NCBI GenBank assembly: GCA_017440585.1
Contig: JAFSGW010000099.1
Location: 1-64,000 of the forward strand
Reading direction: 5' to 3'
Length of the DNA: 64,000 nt
From: Clostridia bacterium
GTDB taxonomy: Bacteria; Bacillota; Clostridia; UMGS1883
The position numbers and the translations under genes are program-made. Under the pieces are notes generated by a model, which saw only the letters and a list, made by a program, of their open reading frames with translations, was not told where the DNA came from and searched no databases. Below, one piece after another: positions 44,350-52,721 of the stretch. Every line of letters begins with the position of its first letter. The first letter of the stretch is position 1.

Positions 44350-46443
44350 TTACTTTGAGTAGGGAACAAGCTCTAAAAGGCTTACCCATTCGTTTATGGA
44401 ATTACCGTGACCTACAACCTTGATATAACGTACCTTTTCCTTGATGAGGGTATAATTGAATTCCACACCCTGAGGTGCATCGCCGTTGTAGTAAACCCTG
44501 TAGTTAACGCCGTCTACAGAAGCATGAATTTCATACTTGGTGCTGCGTTCTGCAAACTTCCAGAAGGCTGCACAAACCATTTCAACATATTGCTCGCTTC
44601 CTAAGTCAAACACAATTTCACAGTCGCCCGTTGCAGCCCAGCGAGTCGCAATGTTGTTATCGAATGCATTTTCTGCAGGGTTTTCAGGCTCGGGGGTCTG
44701 GCTTGCTGTTGCTGAAACTATTTCAATTTTATTTTCGTTTTCTAATTCCGGTGTAACCACCTTATACTCCCAACCCTCCTGCTCGGGTCTTTCGGGAAGT
44801 GTGCCCGACTGAAGGATTTCCGAAAGCATGCCTGCAAGGGGAAGCTGCTGTGTGTAGAAGGGGTTTTCCTTACCGCCTATAATTATGAGCTTATGCTCGT
44901 TGTTCCAGTACACGTATTTGCCTAATGCCTCTGCCGCAACCCTTAAAGGAAGGTAGGTTCTGCCGTTTACAATAACGGGAGCGGTGTTTGCCGTGTGCTT
45001 TTCAGAGTCCACATAATAATTGGGGCTGTTTATAACAAATTGAAGCACAGAATCGTCCTTAACCATTGTAACTGCCTGCAAATCTCCATTCCAGAGAACC
45101 TTTGCCTTTAAAGCCTCGCCCAATGCACGGAGGGGAACCATTGTAACGCCCTCTGTGTTAACAAAGGGTGGTGCATCAATCGCCTTTACGGCTATGCCGT
45201 TGTAAACGTTTTCTGCACCTACCTTAAGTGCTACAGTGCCCATTGTTTTACGTGTGAGGTAGGGATACATATCGCCCTGAACACCGCCATAGTAGCGTGC
45301 TGCCTCGCAAAGTGCATACAAGGTTGCACCAACACCAAAGTTGAAGTTGCTCTCCAAATTTGTGGCATTTGTTGCCGCGGAGCCTATGTGCTGTGTGTAG
45401 CCCACAAAGCCGTCGGGATGAATTGCAGCCTCTGTTAAGTACTTGATGCCGCCCTCTGCATAGGGAAGATATGTTTCCTTATCAAGAAGCCCTGAGTTTA
45501 TGCCGTAGTAGAGTGAATACGTGATAAAGCCCGTGCCGCTTGTTTCGTAGCCGTAGGGGTTCTGGTCACTTGTGGGGAAGTTTGCAAGCATGCTCTGTGT
45601 CCAGAAAACCCTGCCCTCGCTGTCGGTACGGGAGCAGTCAATACAAGCCTTTGCCATTTCAAGATATGTTTTCTTTATCTCGTCGTAATGCTCCCAGGAT
45701 TGGGGAATATCTTCAAAAACACGGGCAAATGCTGCCATTACCCAGCCAACACCACGTGCCCATATGTTCTTTTGTCCGTTAACACGGCTTTTTATGTAGC
45801 CCGGGTCACGGAAGAAAAGATTTGCAGGCTCGCCCTCGTAATTTATACCGCCCTCGCCGTCATACATTCTCTGTTTGCACCATATAAAGGCACGGTACAT
45901 AAAGTCAAGGTATTTTTCGTCCCCCGTTAAGGTGTAAAGCTTGGAATATACGGGCATTGCCATGTGAACGGCATCGCACCAGGTCCAGTAATCGTCTCTG
46001 CCGGTAGCAATCTGTGAATTTGTAATTTCCAGTGTGCGGGCAATTTTCTTTTCGTCCTGCTGTTTGTCAAGGTTGTAAAGGTCAATATAAACCTGGAAGC
46101 AGGTCTGGTTGTCCGCATGATAAACATTTGAATTGCCCTTCCATGAAGACGGGTCAGTGCTTCTGTGGCCCTGCCACTGGTTGTGCTCTGCCCATTTTGT
46201 GGCATAGTCACGGTACTTTTCAATACCTGTTAAATAGTAGGCATCCATACAGCCTATGTAATAGGTTGCCACATCCCACTCATAGCCGGGAGTCCAGGTG
46301 TGAGTTGCTATCCAGTGGTCGTTAACCTTTTTCACATAGCCTTCAAGCTCCTCGTAGGTGTAGGCGTTATCTGCAAGTGCCATCTGCGGCACCATTGAGA
46401 GAAGCATTGCAAGGATTAGCAGTGTTGATAAAACTTTTTTCAT
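44350..46443 (-). CDS. secreted unsaturated rhamnogalacturonyl hydrolase-like protein (GH105) with stalk and discoidin modules
   Basis: A 697-aa secreted enzyme. Signal peptide at 1-22. Residues about 25-400 are the six-hairpin barrel of GH105/GH88 (DDYWTWCDAVHMAMPVYSKL with the likely catalytic Asp, NIWARGVGWVMAAFARVFED, YETSGTGFITYSLYYGINSG). About 405-535 is a stalk domain (TEGVTMVPLRALGEALKAKV, NGRTYLPLRVAAEALGKYV). The last 130 residues are discoidin-like (ENAFDNNIATRWAATGDCEI). It would act on unsaturated rhamnogalacturonan products outside the cell. Its own transcription unit; REPs lie immediately downstream. RBS aaggagg. Confidence 0.87.
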   Translation of the reverse strand: MKKVLSTLLILAMLLSMVPQMALADNAYTYEELEGYVKKVNDHWIATHTWTPGYEWDVATYYIGCMDAYYLTGIEKYRDYATKWAEHNQWQGHRSTDPSSWKGNSNVYHADNQTCFQVYIDLYNLDKQQDEKKIARTLEITNSQIATGRDDYWTWCDAVHMAMPVYSKLYTLTGDEKYLDFMYRAFIWCKQRMYDGEGGINYEGEPANLFFRDPGYIKSRVNGQKNIWARGVGWVMAAFARVFEDIPQSWEHYDEIKKTYLEMAKACIDCSRTDSEGRVFWTQSMLANFPTSDQNPYGYETSGTGFITYSLYYGINSGLLDKETYLPYAEGGIKYLTEAAIHPDGFVGYTQHIGSAATNATNLESNFNFGVGATLYALCEAARYYGGVQGDMYPYLTRKTMGTVALKVGAENVYNGIAVKAIDAPPFVNTEGVTMVPLRALGEALKAKVLWNGDLQAVTMVKDDSVLQFVINSPNYYVDSEKHTANTAPVIVNGRTYLPLRVAAEALGKYVYWNNEHKLIIIGGKENPFYTQQLPLAGMLSEILQSGTLPERPEQEGWEYKVVTPELENENKIEIVSATASQTPEPENPAENAFDNNIATRWAATGDCEIVFDLGSEQYVEMVCAAFWKFAERSTKYEIHASVDGVNYRVYYNGDAPQGVEFNYTLIKEKVRYIKVVGHGNSINEWVSLLELVPYSK

Positions 46444-46456
46444 TTTTATTTCCTCC

Positions 46457-46954
46457 TTAAATAAATTTAATATCATCAAGAATTCGTGAGAAGGCTTCAA
46501 GAAACTTTTTTGTTTCAGCATTTTCAAGGAGCAATTTGCCCACCTTTTCCACGGCTTTTACAAAGTCGGGCTCAAAATCCTCCACATAAAGGGAGGAGAG
46601 AGGGCACATGCCGTTGGCACGGGGGTCAACAATAACCTCTAATTCCCCGTCCTTTGCTATGTAAGGCGTTAAGGGGAAAATCCTGCAGGAGAGAGGCCGC
46701 AGATTTCTGTCACACACACCGTCGCAGGAAAAAAGCGGTGCAAATTTGCCTTTATCGTATTCAAAATCCGTTTCGGAAATGCTTGCCCAGGAGGGAAGTG
46801 AGGTATACATTTCCTCCTCAAAGGGGAAAAGGTACATTCCGTCCCCGTCCTTATCGCCCTCACAGCACGCCTTGTTGCAGGCTCTGCCACAGTCACCGCG
46901 GAGAGGGGTAAGGGTGCCTAAGGCAGCATAAATATTATTATAAAAATCTTTCAT
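46457..46954 (-). CDS. cysteine-cluster protein (YkgJ-like)
   Basis: A 165-aa protein with Cys pairs arranged as in the YkgJ/UPF0153 putative zinc- or iron-binding family: GDCGRACNKACCEGD, SCDGVCDRNLRPLSCRIFPL, NGMCPL. Biochemical function is unknown. I start at the ATG at 46954. The stop of metA lies 6 bp upstream, so they are probably co-transcribed. Confidence 0.75.
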   Translation of the reverse strand: MKDFYNNIYAALGTLTPLRGDCGRACNKACCEGDKDGDGMYLFPFEEEMYTSLPSWASISETDFEYDKGKFAPLFSCDGVCDRNLRPLSCRIFPLTPYIAKDGELEVIVDPRANGMCPLSSLYVEDFEPDFVKAVEKVGKLLLENAETKKFLEAFSRILDDIKFI

Positions 46955-46959
46955 AACTA

Positions 46960-47892
46960 TTACCTGTTGCCTCCCGTGCAATCGTCAAGATTGTAGGGTG
47001 TTGTCTGGTATACAAAGTAGTTCAGCCAGTTGGAGAAAAGCAGGTCATTATGGCTTCTCCAGGTTACAAGGGGTGTGTTGTCGGGGTTATCGTCGGGGTA
47101 ATAGTTTTTGGGCAGGGGAACATTGTCAAGCCCCTTTGCCATGTCACGCTTATATTCCTTGTCCAGTGTGTCGAACTCATATTCGCTGTGACCCGTTACG
47201 AAAACACGTGAATCGTCCTCGCTCTTTACAAGGTAAACCCCGGCTTCGTCACTTACAGCTAAAATGTTAAGGTCCTCATGCTTTTCAATATCGGACTGAA
47301 GCACCGTTGTGTGGCGTGAATGAGGTGCACGGAACACCTGGTCAAAGCCACGCATGAGACGGGAGGAGGGGTAGAGGTTTTTGTGCTCAAACACACCGAA
47401 AACCTTCTCGGGCAGTATAACCTTGTTTATGCCGTGGAAATAGTAAAGTGCCGCCTGAGCCGCCCAGCAGATAAACATACTGCTTGTAACGTTTGTTTTC
47501 GACCACTCAAAAATTTCGCACATTTCCTGCCAGTAGTCAACCTCTTCAAAGGGAATCATCTCCACGGGTGCACCTGTTACAATCATTGCATCGTAGCGGT
47601 TGTGCCTGATTTCCGCAAAGGTTGTGTAAAAGGTTTTAAGGTGCTCCTCGCTTGTGTTTTTCGATTCATGTGAGTCCATGCGGATGAAAATGGGCTCAAT
47701 CTGTAAGGGGGTGTTGGAGAGTGCACGGAGAAGCTGTGTTTCCGTCGTTATTTTTGTGGGCATTATATTCACAATAACAATTTTAAGGGGACGGATGTCC
47801 TGACTTAAGGCACGTGTCTCCGTCATAACAAATATATTTTCACTCATAAGTGTTTTTGTTGCGGGTAAATCGTTAGGTATTTTAATAGGCAT
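46960..47892 (-). CDS. metA: homoserine O-acetyltransferase (MetA family)
   Basis: A 310-aa acyltransferase for the first committed step of methionine synthesis. Motifs: [20 protein letters not shown] at the start, catalytic Cys in [15 protein letters not shown], and His/Glu in [16 protein letters not shown]. The residue that sets acyl-donor choice is Glu ([15 protein letters not shown]), as in MetA enzymes shown to use acetyl-CoA; E. coli has Gly there and uses succinyl-CoA. So this one is predicted to use acetyl-CoA. I start at the ATG at 47892 with RBS gaaagga. I see no SAM riboswitch upstream. Confidence 0.92.
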   Translation of the reverse strand: MPIKIPNDLPATKTLMSENIFVMTETRALSQDIRPLKIVIVNIMPTKITTETQLLRALSNTPLQIEPIFIRMDSHESKNTSEEHLKTFYTTFAEIRHNRYDAMIVTGAPVEMIPFEEVDYWQEMCEIFEWSKTNVTSSMFICWAAQAALYYFHGINKVILPEKVFGVFEHKNLYPSSRLMRGFDQVFRAPHSRHTTVLQSDIEKHEDLNILAVSDEAGVYLVKSEDDSRVFVTGHSEYEFDTLDKEYKRDMAKGLDNVPLPKNYYPDDNPDNTPLVTWRSHNDLLFSNWLNYFVYQTTPYNLDDCTGGNR

Positions 47893-47941
47893 AAAATCAG
47901 TCCTTTCTGTACTTATAATTATAGCTGAAATAAAGCCTTTA

Positions 47942-47983
47942 GTCAACATAATGGTTGACGGCAGGGGCTTTTAGATATAAAAT
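47942..47983 (+). promoter_or_regulatory. promoter with palindrome before unknown 494-aa gene
   Basis: TTGACG (47955-47960), 17-bp spacer, TAAAAT (47978-47983). A palindrome gtcaac-ataatg-gttgac (47942-47959) overlaps the -35. The spacer word aggggctttt also occurs in the promoter at 52192. Confidence 0.5.
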
Positions 47984-48011
47984 ATATGTATCAAAATTTG
48001 GAGAAATGTGT

Positions 48012-49496
48012 ATGAAGGATTTAGCATATTTTAAAATAGAAGAAGATATGACTCCCCGTGACGCATCGGATGCACTTGAAATGGCAAAAAAGGCAGGCTT
48101 TGACGAGGTAATTGTCTATCATCACGAAAAGGCAGACATTACAAATGCCTCCTACCTGGAGCAGCTTTTGTCCCTTTTCCGTGGGGCATACCGCCACAAG
48201 GTGGCACTCTATATTGCCGATGACCGATACGATTTTTCAGGCACGGGCTTCGGTCAGCTTTCCTCTGTAAAAGAGCTGTGGCAGAAGGTTATGGTCATAA
48301 AGGAAAAAAGCGAGGTCTGCCAGGGAGAGGAAATCCTCTGTGAGTATAAAGATAACTGTGTGGTTGCCACTCTTCCGCCCGCACTTGACAAGTTCCCCTA
48401 CGGTCACATGCCCGATTTAACAAACCCCGACAGTGCCCGTCTTATTATTGAAGGGGTGTACAAGCCTCTTATCAACGAGTTTAAAAAGTTTGTTGGATAC
48501 GAATTCAGGGGATTTTTGTGCAATTGCCCTATATGGGACTGTGCGGAATACGAAACCGTGCCCTACAGCAAGGCTGCTGTGGAGAGATTCCTGGAGGATG
48601 CTCCTCTTCCTGAGGTGGATTTGTTTTTTGCAGCAGCGAAGGAGGAAAGCCCGTCGGCGGGATGGAGTGATTATCTGGAATGCTTTGATATAGAAGAAAG
48701 CTTTGTGTTGCCACTGAAAAAGTTCTGTGATGAAAACAACCTTGAGCTTGCCATAGCAACGGGAACGAGTAGTGTGTCTGAAGAATTCGGGAAGGAAAAC
48801 AGTTCGATTTTCATCAACCCGTATGGTGATAATTGCTATATGCCTGACGTTGCGAAAAGCTACGATGCCGTATTGGCGTATAAGCATAAATGCGGGTGTG
48901 TTATAAAAATAGCAAAAGGAATGGAAATGCTTAAAAACATCGGCAGGATTTTTGAGGAATACCCCAACTGTGACTGTGTGAAGCTTTGTGATTTTAAAGG
49001 CACCGATAAAAACTGCTGTGTTCTCATAAACCACAAAAAGGAAGAGGTGTCCTTAGGGCTTCTCATGCCGGGCGAATGGGCAATTTATGACTGGGAGAGG
49101 GACATTGTTTACGACTTTGAGCCAAAAAGGACTTACACCTTTCCTCCCGAGAGCTTTTTATGCCTTGTTAAAAAGGAGGGTGCAATGTACCCTGAGCCCT
49201 TGGGAATAAAGGCAGGCGGTGTTATCACAAAGGAGCTTGAAGTGGCAGAAACCATCCCCTATAAGGAGGAGGGCGGTAAATTCACCTTTACCCTTCCCGG
49301 GGAAGGTCTTTCCGGAAAATATATTGAGCTTGCAGGCGATGGCGGTTATGTGGCTGTGAAATTAGGCTATAACCAATACAAAACCTTAACACGTGCCGTT
49401 TACCCTCTTTACGACTTTTTGTGCGGACAGGAATGCCGGGGCGAAACAGACGGAAAAATTACAGAAATACGTATAATGAAAGAGACCGAAGCATAA
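48012..49496 (+). CDS. uncharacterised protein, possibly glycoside-hydrolase-like TIM barrel
   Basis: A 494-aa cytoplasmic protein (no signal peptide). The start (TPRDASDALEMAKKAGFDEV) and the segment NPDSARLIIEGVYKPLINEF followed by FVGYEFRGFLCNCPIW recall the TIM-barrel part of some plant-polysaccharide hydrolases, where that place normally has an Asp-Glu pair; here I do not see it, so it may be non-catalytic or a distant family. The last 130 residues look beta-rich. I prefer the ATG at 48012, nine bases after GGAG; the ATG at 48006 is too close. Function not known. Confidence 0.6.
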   Translation: MKDLAYFKIEEDMTPRDASDALEMAKKAGFDEVIVYHHEKADITNASYLEQLLSLFRGAYRHKVALYIADDRYDFSGTGFGQLSSVKELWQKVMVIKEKSEVCQGEEILCEYKDNCVVATLPPALDKFPYGHMPDLTNPDSARLIIEGVYKPLINEFKKFVGYEFRGFLCNCPIWDCAEYETVPYSKAAVERFLEDAPLPEVDLFFAAAKEESPSAGWSDYLECFDIEESFVLPLKKFCDENNLELAIATGTSSVSEEFGKENSSIFINPYGDNCYMPDVAKSYDAVLAYKHKCGCVIKIAKGMEMLKNIGRIFEEYPNCDCVKLCDFKGTDKNCCVLINHKKEEVSLGLLMPGEWAIYDWERDIVYDFEPKRTYTFPPESFLCLVKKEGAMYPEPLGIKAGGVITKELEVAETIPYKEEGGKFTFTLPGEGLSGKYIELAGDGGYVAVKLGYNQYKTLTRAVYPLYDFLCGQECRGETDGKITEIRIMKETEA

Positions 49497-49514
49497 GCTT
49501 CGGTCTCTATTTTA
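49481..49514. terminator. bidirectional terminator between convergent genes
   Basis: Perfect stem agagaccgaagc/gcttcggtctct with loop ataa containing the stop codon of the upstream gene. Confidence 0.9.
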
Positions 49515-51149
49515 GTTCACATTTAATTTTCCGTCTGTTAAGGTAAGCACCTTATCGCAGTAATCAAGCACCTTTTTTCGGTGGGTTATAATAAGCACGG
49601 TTTTGCCCTTCTCTGCCTTGAGGGAATTAAGAAGCCTGATTTCCGTGTCCTCATCAAGGGCACTTGTTGCCTCGTCAAGAAGAAGGATGGGTGTTTTACG
49701 TGCTAAGGCACGGGCAATGGCAATTCTCTGCACCTGCCCTTCGCTGAGGCCTGAGCCCTTTTCGCCCAGCTTTGTGTCCAGCCCGTCGGGAAGAGAGTCT
49801 ACAAAGTCCATCTGTGCAATGCGGGCGGCTTCCTCAATGGTTTTTCTGTCAATGTCCGAATAAAAGGCAATATTGTCGGCAATTGTTCCCGATATGAGCA
49901 TGTTGCCCTGGGGCACATAGCCAAAAAGTGACCTTAAGGATGCATCAATTTTTCTGTCGGGGTCACCCTGTATGTACATTCTGCCCTCTATGGGGTCAAC
50001 AAGGCTTAAGAGAAGGCGTATTATGGTGCTTTTGCCCGCTCCGGAAATGCCGCAAAGGGCAACAAATTCACCCTTGTGAATGCACATTGAGGCAGAATCA
50101 AGAATTTTATCGTTCCCGTAGGAAAAGCTTACACGGTCAAAAACAATAGCCGAAAAATCGCTGAGCACGCCCTTTGGTGCCGTGTTGAAGCCTTCGTCGG
50201 CGGCAAGAGTTTCAAATTCCAGAATCCTCTCCGCAGAGGCAAGCATGTTCTGATAGGTAACAAGGAGCGAGCCCATAGACCTTGCAGGGGACTGCACCTG
50301 GTTAACAAGCTGTATCATGGCTGTGAAATCACCAAAGGAAAGCACCGAGGTTGCTATACGAAAGGCGCCCCACAAAATGGTGAAGGCATAACCGCCGGTG
50401 AAGAGCACCATCATGCTCACGTTGGCAAGAATGTTCCATGCATTACGCCTCAGCCTTAAGGAAAGTGTTTCCTTCTGTATGTTTTTAAGGGCACGGGAAG
50501 AGCCCTTTTCCCCTCCGAAAGCTTTCACAACAGTAAGGTTCTGCACGCTCTCAAGCATAAAGCTTAAGGCATTGCCTTCACTTTTTTGCACTTCCTTGTG
50601 GAAAAACTTCATTTTTTTGCTGTAAAGCCTTCCTAAAAGAAGGAGCAGGGGAGATATAATGCAAATGATAAGAGCAAATTGAAAATCGATTGTGAAAAGT
50701 GCCCACAGTGCAAGCACAATCCTTGTAATAAACATTGCCCCGTGAGGGAGAATGTGCATTATACCGCTTGTTATAACGTTTGTGTCGCTCTTTATGCGGT
50801 TTACAATTTCACCTGAATGAAACTTACTTACATCGCTCCACTTTTTGCCTAAAACAGCGGCAAAAAGCCTTTCGCGGAAACGCAATTCCATTTTGCTTCC
50901 GAAGGAAACGGTCATACGGCTGTTTGCCATACGGAGCAGTATTTCAATTACTATTAAGCCAATAAGAATGCCACCCTCTTCAAAAAGAGGCTGCATTGCA
51001 CCTGCCACCGCATAGTCCACAAGGTTTTTCGACAAAAGTGCAAAAACTATTGTGCACACGCTTATTGCAATGTTTGTGATAATAAGCACCACAAGAAGCG
51101 GCAGTATGAAAAGTGAATTGGCAATTATCCATTTTAAGGGCTTGTTCAT
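49512..51149 (-). CDS. ABC transporter, fused permease and ATPase
   Basis: A 545-aa half-transporter of the exporter type. Residues about 1-300 are the membrane domain (six helices, e.g. SLFILPLLVVLIITNIAISV). Residues about 320-545 are the ATPase: Walker A GISGAGKSTIIRLLL, Q-loop FGYVPQGNMLI, signature GLSEGQVQRIAIARALARKT, Walker B ILLLDEATSALDE, H-loop IITHRKK. It should work as a homodimer exporting a peptide or lipid. It follows a PqqD-like gene and three small genes with close spacing, which suggests it exports a small product of that cassette. RBS aaagggg. Confidence 0.88.
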   Translation of the reverse strand: MNKPLKWIIANSLFILPLLVVLIITNIAISVCTIVFALLSKNLVDYAVAGAMQPLFEEGGILIGLIVIEILLRMANSRMTVSFGSKMELRFRERLFAAVLGKKWSDVSKFHSGEIVNRIKSDTNVITSGIMHILPHGAMFITRIVLALWALFTIDFQFALIICIISPLLLLLGRLYSKKMKFFHKEVQKSEGNALSFMLESVQNLTVVKAFGGEKGSSRALKNIQKETLSLRLRRNAWNILANVSMMVLFTGGYAFTILWGAFRIATSVLSFGDFTAMIQLVNQVQSPARSMGSLLVTYQNMLASAERILEFETLAADEGFNTAPKGVLSDFSAIVFDRVSFSYGNDKILDSASMCIHKGEFVALCGISGAGKSTIIRLLLSLVDPIEGRMYIQGDPDRKIDASLRSLFGYVPQGNMLISGTIADNIAFYSDIDRKTIEEAARIAQMDFVDSLPDGLDTKLGEKGSGLSEGQVQRIAIARALARKTPILLLDEATSALDEDTEIRLLNSLKAEKGKTVLIITHRKKVLDYCDKVLTLTDGKLNVN

Positions 51150-51169
51150 AGCTTTGCCCCTTTCTTCAG

Positions 51170-51427
51170 TTATTCGTCAAGAATGCCCGATGCACGGAGC
51201 TTTTCAATAAATGCCCCAACATCGCTCTTGGCTCTTTCAAGGTCAACCTCGTATTCCTCAGTGAGCTTTACGGCTGTTTCATCACAGCTTAATCCCTCAG
51301 AGAGACAACCGAAGATAAATGCACCTGTTTCGTTCATTGTCTGCATGGTTGTATCCTCACCGTCTGTTGCCACAAGCATGTAGCTTCCCATAACTTTTTT
51401 TACTATATAACCGGATTTTATTTTCAA
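51170..51427 (-). CDS. PqqD-family small protein
   Basis: An 85-aa protein with the PqqD fold (winged helix). It starts MKIKSGYIVKKVMGSYMLVA, then MNETGAFIFGCLSEGLSCDE and the C-terminal helix DVGAFIEKLRASGILD. PqqD-type domains bind leader peptides of ribosomally made peptides and hand them to processing enzymes. The start codon is TTG at 51427, with RBS AAAGGGTG; the GTG at 51436 overlaps that RBS. It is followed by the ABC exporter, but no radical-SAM or other maturase is nearby. Confidence 0.82.
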   Translation of the reverse strand: MKIKSGYIVKKVMGSYMLVATDGEDTTMQTMNETGAFIFGCLSEGLSCDETAVKLTEEYEVDLERAKSDVGAFIEKLRASGILDE

Positions 51428-51491
51428 GGTAATCACCCTTTCAGTATTATCTCCTTAATTATACAGTAAAATCAAAAGCTTTGCAACCTTT

Positions 51492-51728
51492 TTAAAAGCC
51501 CATAATAAAGAGATATCCCAAAGCACAAAGGAGAATGTAGTCCTCACTGCCCTCAAGCATGAGCACGGCTATTATGGAAAGGAGTATCCAGTCGTCCTTT
51601 TTAAAGCTTTTAATGTCAAAAATTGGGGCAGGGCGATGCGAAAGAGGCGGACTCATTTTCGGTGGCGGAGGGTAGCTTACCCTTTCACGGGGTGCCTCTG
51701 ACGAGGGGTTCATCTGAATAACTCTCAT
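51492..51728 (-). CDS. small Pro-rich membrane protein, likely spore-associated
   Basis: A 78-aa protein. N terminus Pro-rich (REVSYPPPPKM-like stretch), C-terminal 35 residues hydrophobic (DDWILLSIIAVLMLEGSED, YILLCALGYLFIMGF). Short proteins with such an acidic-hydrophobic tail occur widely in spore-forming Clostridia, function unknown to me. RBS aggaggcagg. It overlaps nothing and follows the 54-aa gene by 9 bp. Confidence 0.6.
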   Translation of the reverse strand: MRVIQMNPSSEAPRERVSYPPPPKMSPPLSHRPAPIFDIKSFKKDDWILLSIIAVLMLEGSEDYILLCALGYLFIMGF

Positions 51729-51737
51729 ACCTGCCTC

Positions 51738-51902
51738 CTAAAAAAGCTTTAAGTCCTTGCCTATTTTCCCTATTGAGGCAAAACGCAGAATGTTTATGGC
51801 ACTGTCCATATAAGGTGCACGCTTAGGGCTTAAAAAGGGTTTTAAGGCAAGAAGGAGCCTTGTGCGGTCATCGGGCGGCACAAGGGAGGAAAGGTTACCC
51901 AT
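51738..51902 (-). CDS. 54-aa hypothetical protein, translationally coupled
   Basis: ATG at 51902 overlaps the stop codon of the upstream gene (TGATG), and the frame ends TAG at 51740-51738. The peptide begins MGNLSSLVPPDDRTRLLLAL and ends with IGKIGKDLKLF. The next gene starts 9 bp later with its RBS after this stop. Coupling and clean spacing support a real gene. No function recognised; the family resemblance to small spore-formation proteins is inference. Confidence 0.6.
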   Translation of the reverse strand: MGNLSSLVPPDDRTRLLLALKPFLSPKRAPYMDSAINILRFASIGKIGKDLKLF

Positions 51903-52147
51903 CAGGGGGTTTTGCCCACCCTTTTTGTCAGCTCCCCCAATACATCCCGTGCCTTTTCGTCGCCCTTTACAGCCTCGGCAATGCTCTTTAAGGAGTCGGG
52001 CATTTCACTTCCGTCGGGCATTTTACCCTCTGTGAGCATTTTTGCCGCATCCTTTCCTTCGGGTGTTGACAAAAACTCCGTTGCCTGAGCTATGCCCTTC
52101 TTAAGTGTTTCAGGGTCCATGTTTTTCAAAAGATTGAATATGTCCAT
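51902..52147 (-). CDS. 81-aa hypothetical protein, first gene of small-protein cassette
   Basis: A small soluble protein, helical and charged (MDIFNLLKNMDPETLKKGIA, TPEGKDAAKMLTEGKMPDG, EAVKGDEKARDVLGELTKR). RBS aaggacg before the ATG. Stop TGA overlaps the next ATG. Together with the genes at 51738 and 51492 it forms a tight three-gene unit leading into the PqqD and ABC genes. Function unknown. Confidence 0.65.
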   Translation of the reverse strand: MDIFNLLKNMDPETLKKGIAQATEFLSTPEGKDAAKMLTEGKMPDGSEMPDSLKSIAEAVKGDEKARDVLGELTKRVGKTP

Positions 52148-52191
52148 ACTTCATCGTCCTTTCGTAATATAATATTCCCGATGCCCATTTG

Positions 52192-52220
52192 TTGACACAA
52201 GGGGCTTTTGGGTGTAAAAT
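52192..52220 (+). promoter_or_regulatory. promoter of phosphodiesterase-coaX operon
   Basis: TTGACA (52192-52197), 17-bp spacer, TAAAAT (52215-52220). Confidence 0.65.
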
Positions 52221-52236
52221 AAACGTGGTGAGAAGA

Positions 52237-52710
52237 ATGAGATTTTTGATAATTGCTGACTCCCACGGCTCAACAAGACGGTTTGACAAGGCAATAGTTG
52301 CCTTTGAGCCCGACGGGATAATCCATCTGGGAGACATTGAACGGGATGTGGAATATCTCATGGATGTGTACCCTCACATTCCCCTTTATGCAGTTGTGGG
52401 TAATAACGACCCCTGGTGCAGAAGAGAAGCGGAAAAGGTTATCGAGGCAGATGGTGTTAAAATTTTTATGACCCACGGCCACCTTTACGGCGTGTGGGAC
52501 AAGGGCTTACGCATTGCAGAGCGTGCAGAGGAATTGGGCTGCAGTGTAGCTCTTTTTGGCCACAGCCACGTGCCCGTGGACGAAGTTTACGGCAATGTGC
52601 ACGTCTTTAACCCGGGCAGTATTTCACGCCCGAGGGTGGGGGAGTACAGCGTGGGTATTATGGAAATTGAAAACGGTGAGGCAAAGTTTGCCCACTGTGA
52701 CTGGTTATAA
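52237..52710 (+). CDS. YfcE/MJ0936-type metallophosphodiesterase
   Basis: A 157-aa calcineurin-like phosphoesterase. All metal-binding motifs are visible: IADSHGS, IIHLGDIERD, VVGNNDPW, FMTHGHLYG and FGHSHVP. Such small enzymes hydrolyse phosphodiesters in the cytoplasm; the native substrate is usually unknown. The start is the ATG at 52237 with a weak RBS (ggtgaga). coaX follows 11 bp downstream. Confidence 0.9.
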   Translation: MRFLIIADSHGSTRRFDKAIVAFEPDGIIHLGDIERDVEYLMDVYPHIPLYAVVGNNDPWCRREAEKVIEADGVKIFMTHGHLYGVWDKGLRIAERAEELGCSVALFGHSHVPVDEVYGNVHVFNPGSISRPRVGEYSVGIMEIENGEAKFAHCDWL

Positions 52711-52721
52711 GGAGGTATTGT

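Noticed and set aside
44217-44369. N-terminal extension of the RAYT by 51 residues
   Set aside because: It would translate two REP palindromes and has no RBS; the ATG at 44216 has a good RBS and the normal family N terminus.
47893-48005. SAM riboswitch upstream of metA
   Set aside because: The space is about 110 bp, and no conserved S-box helices are visible.
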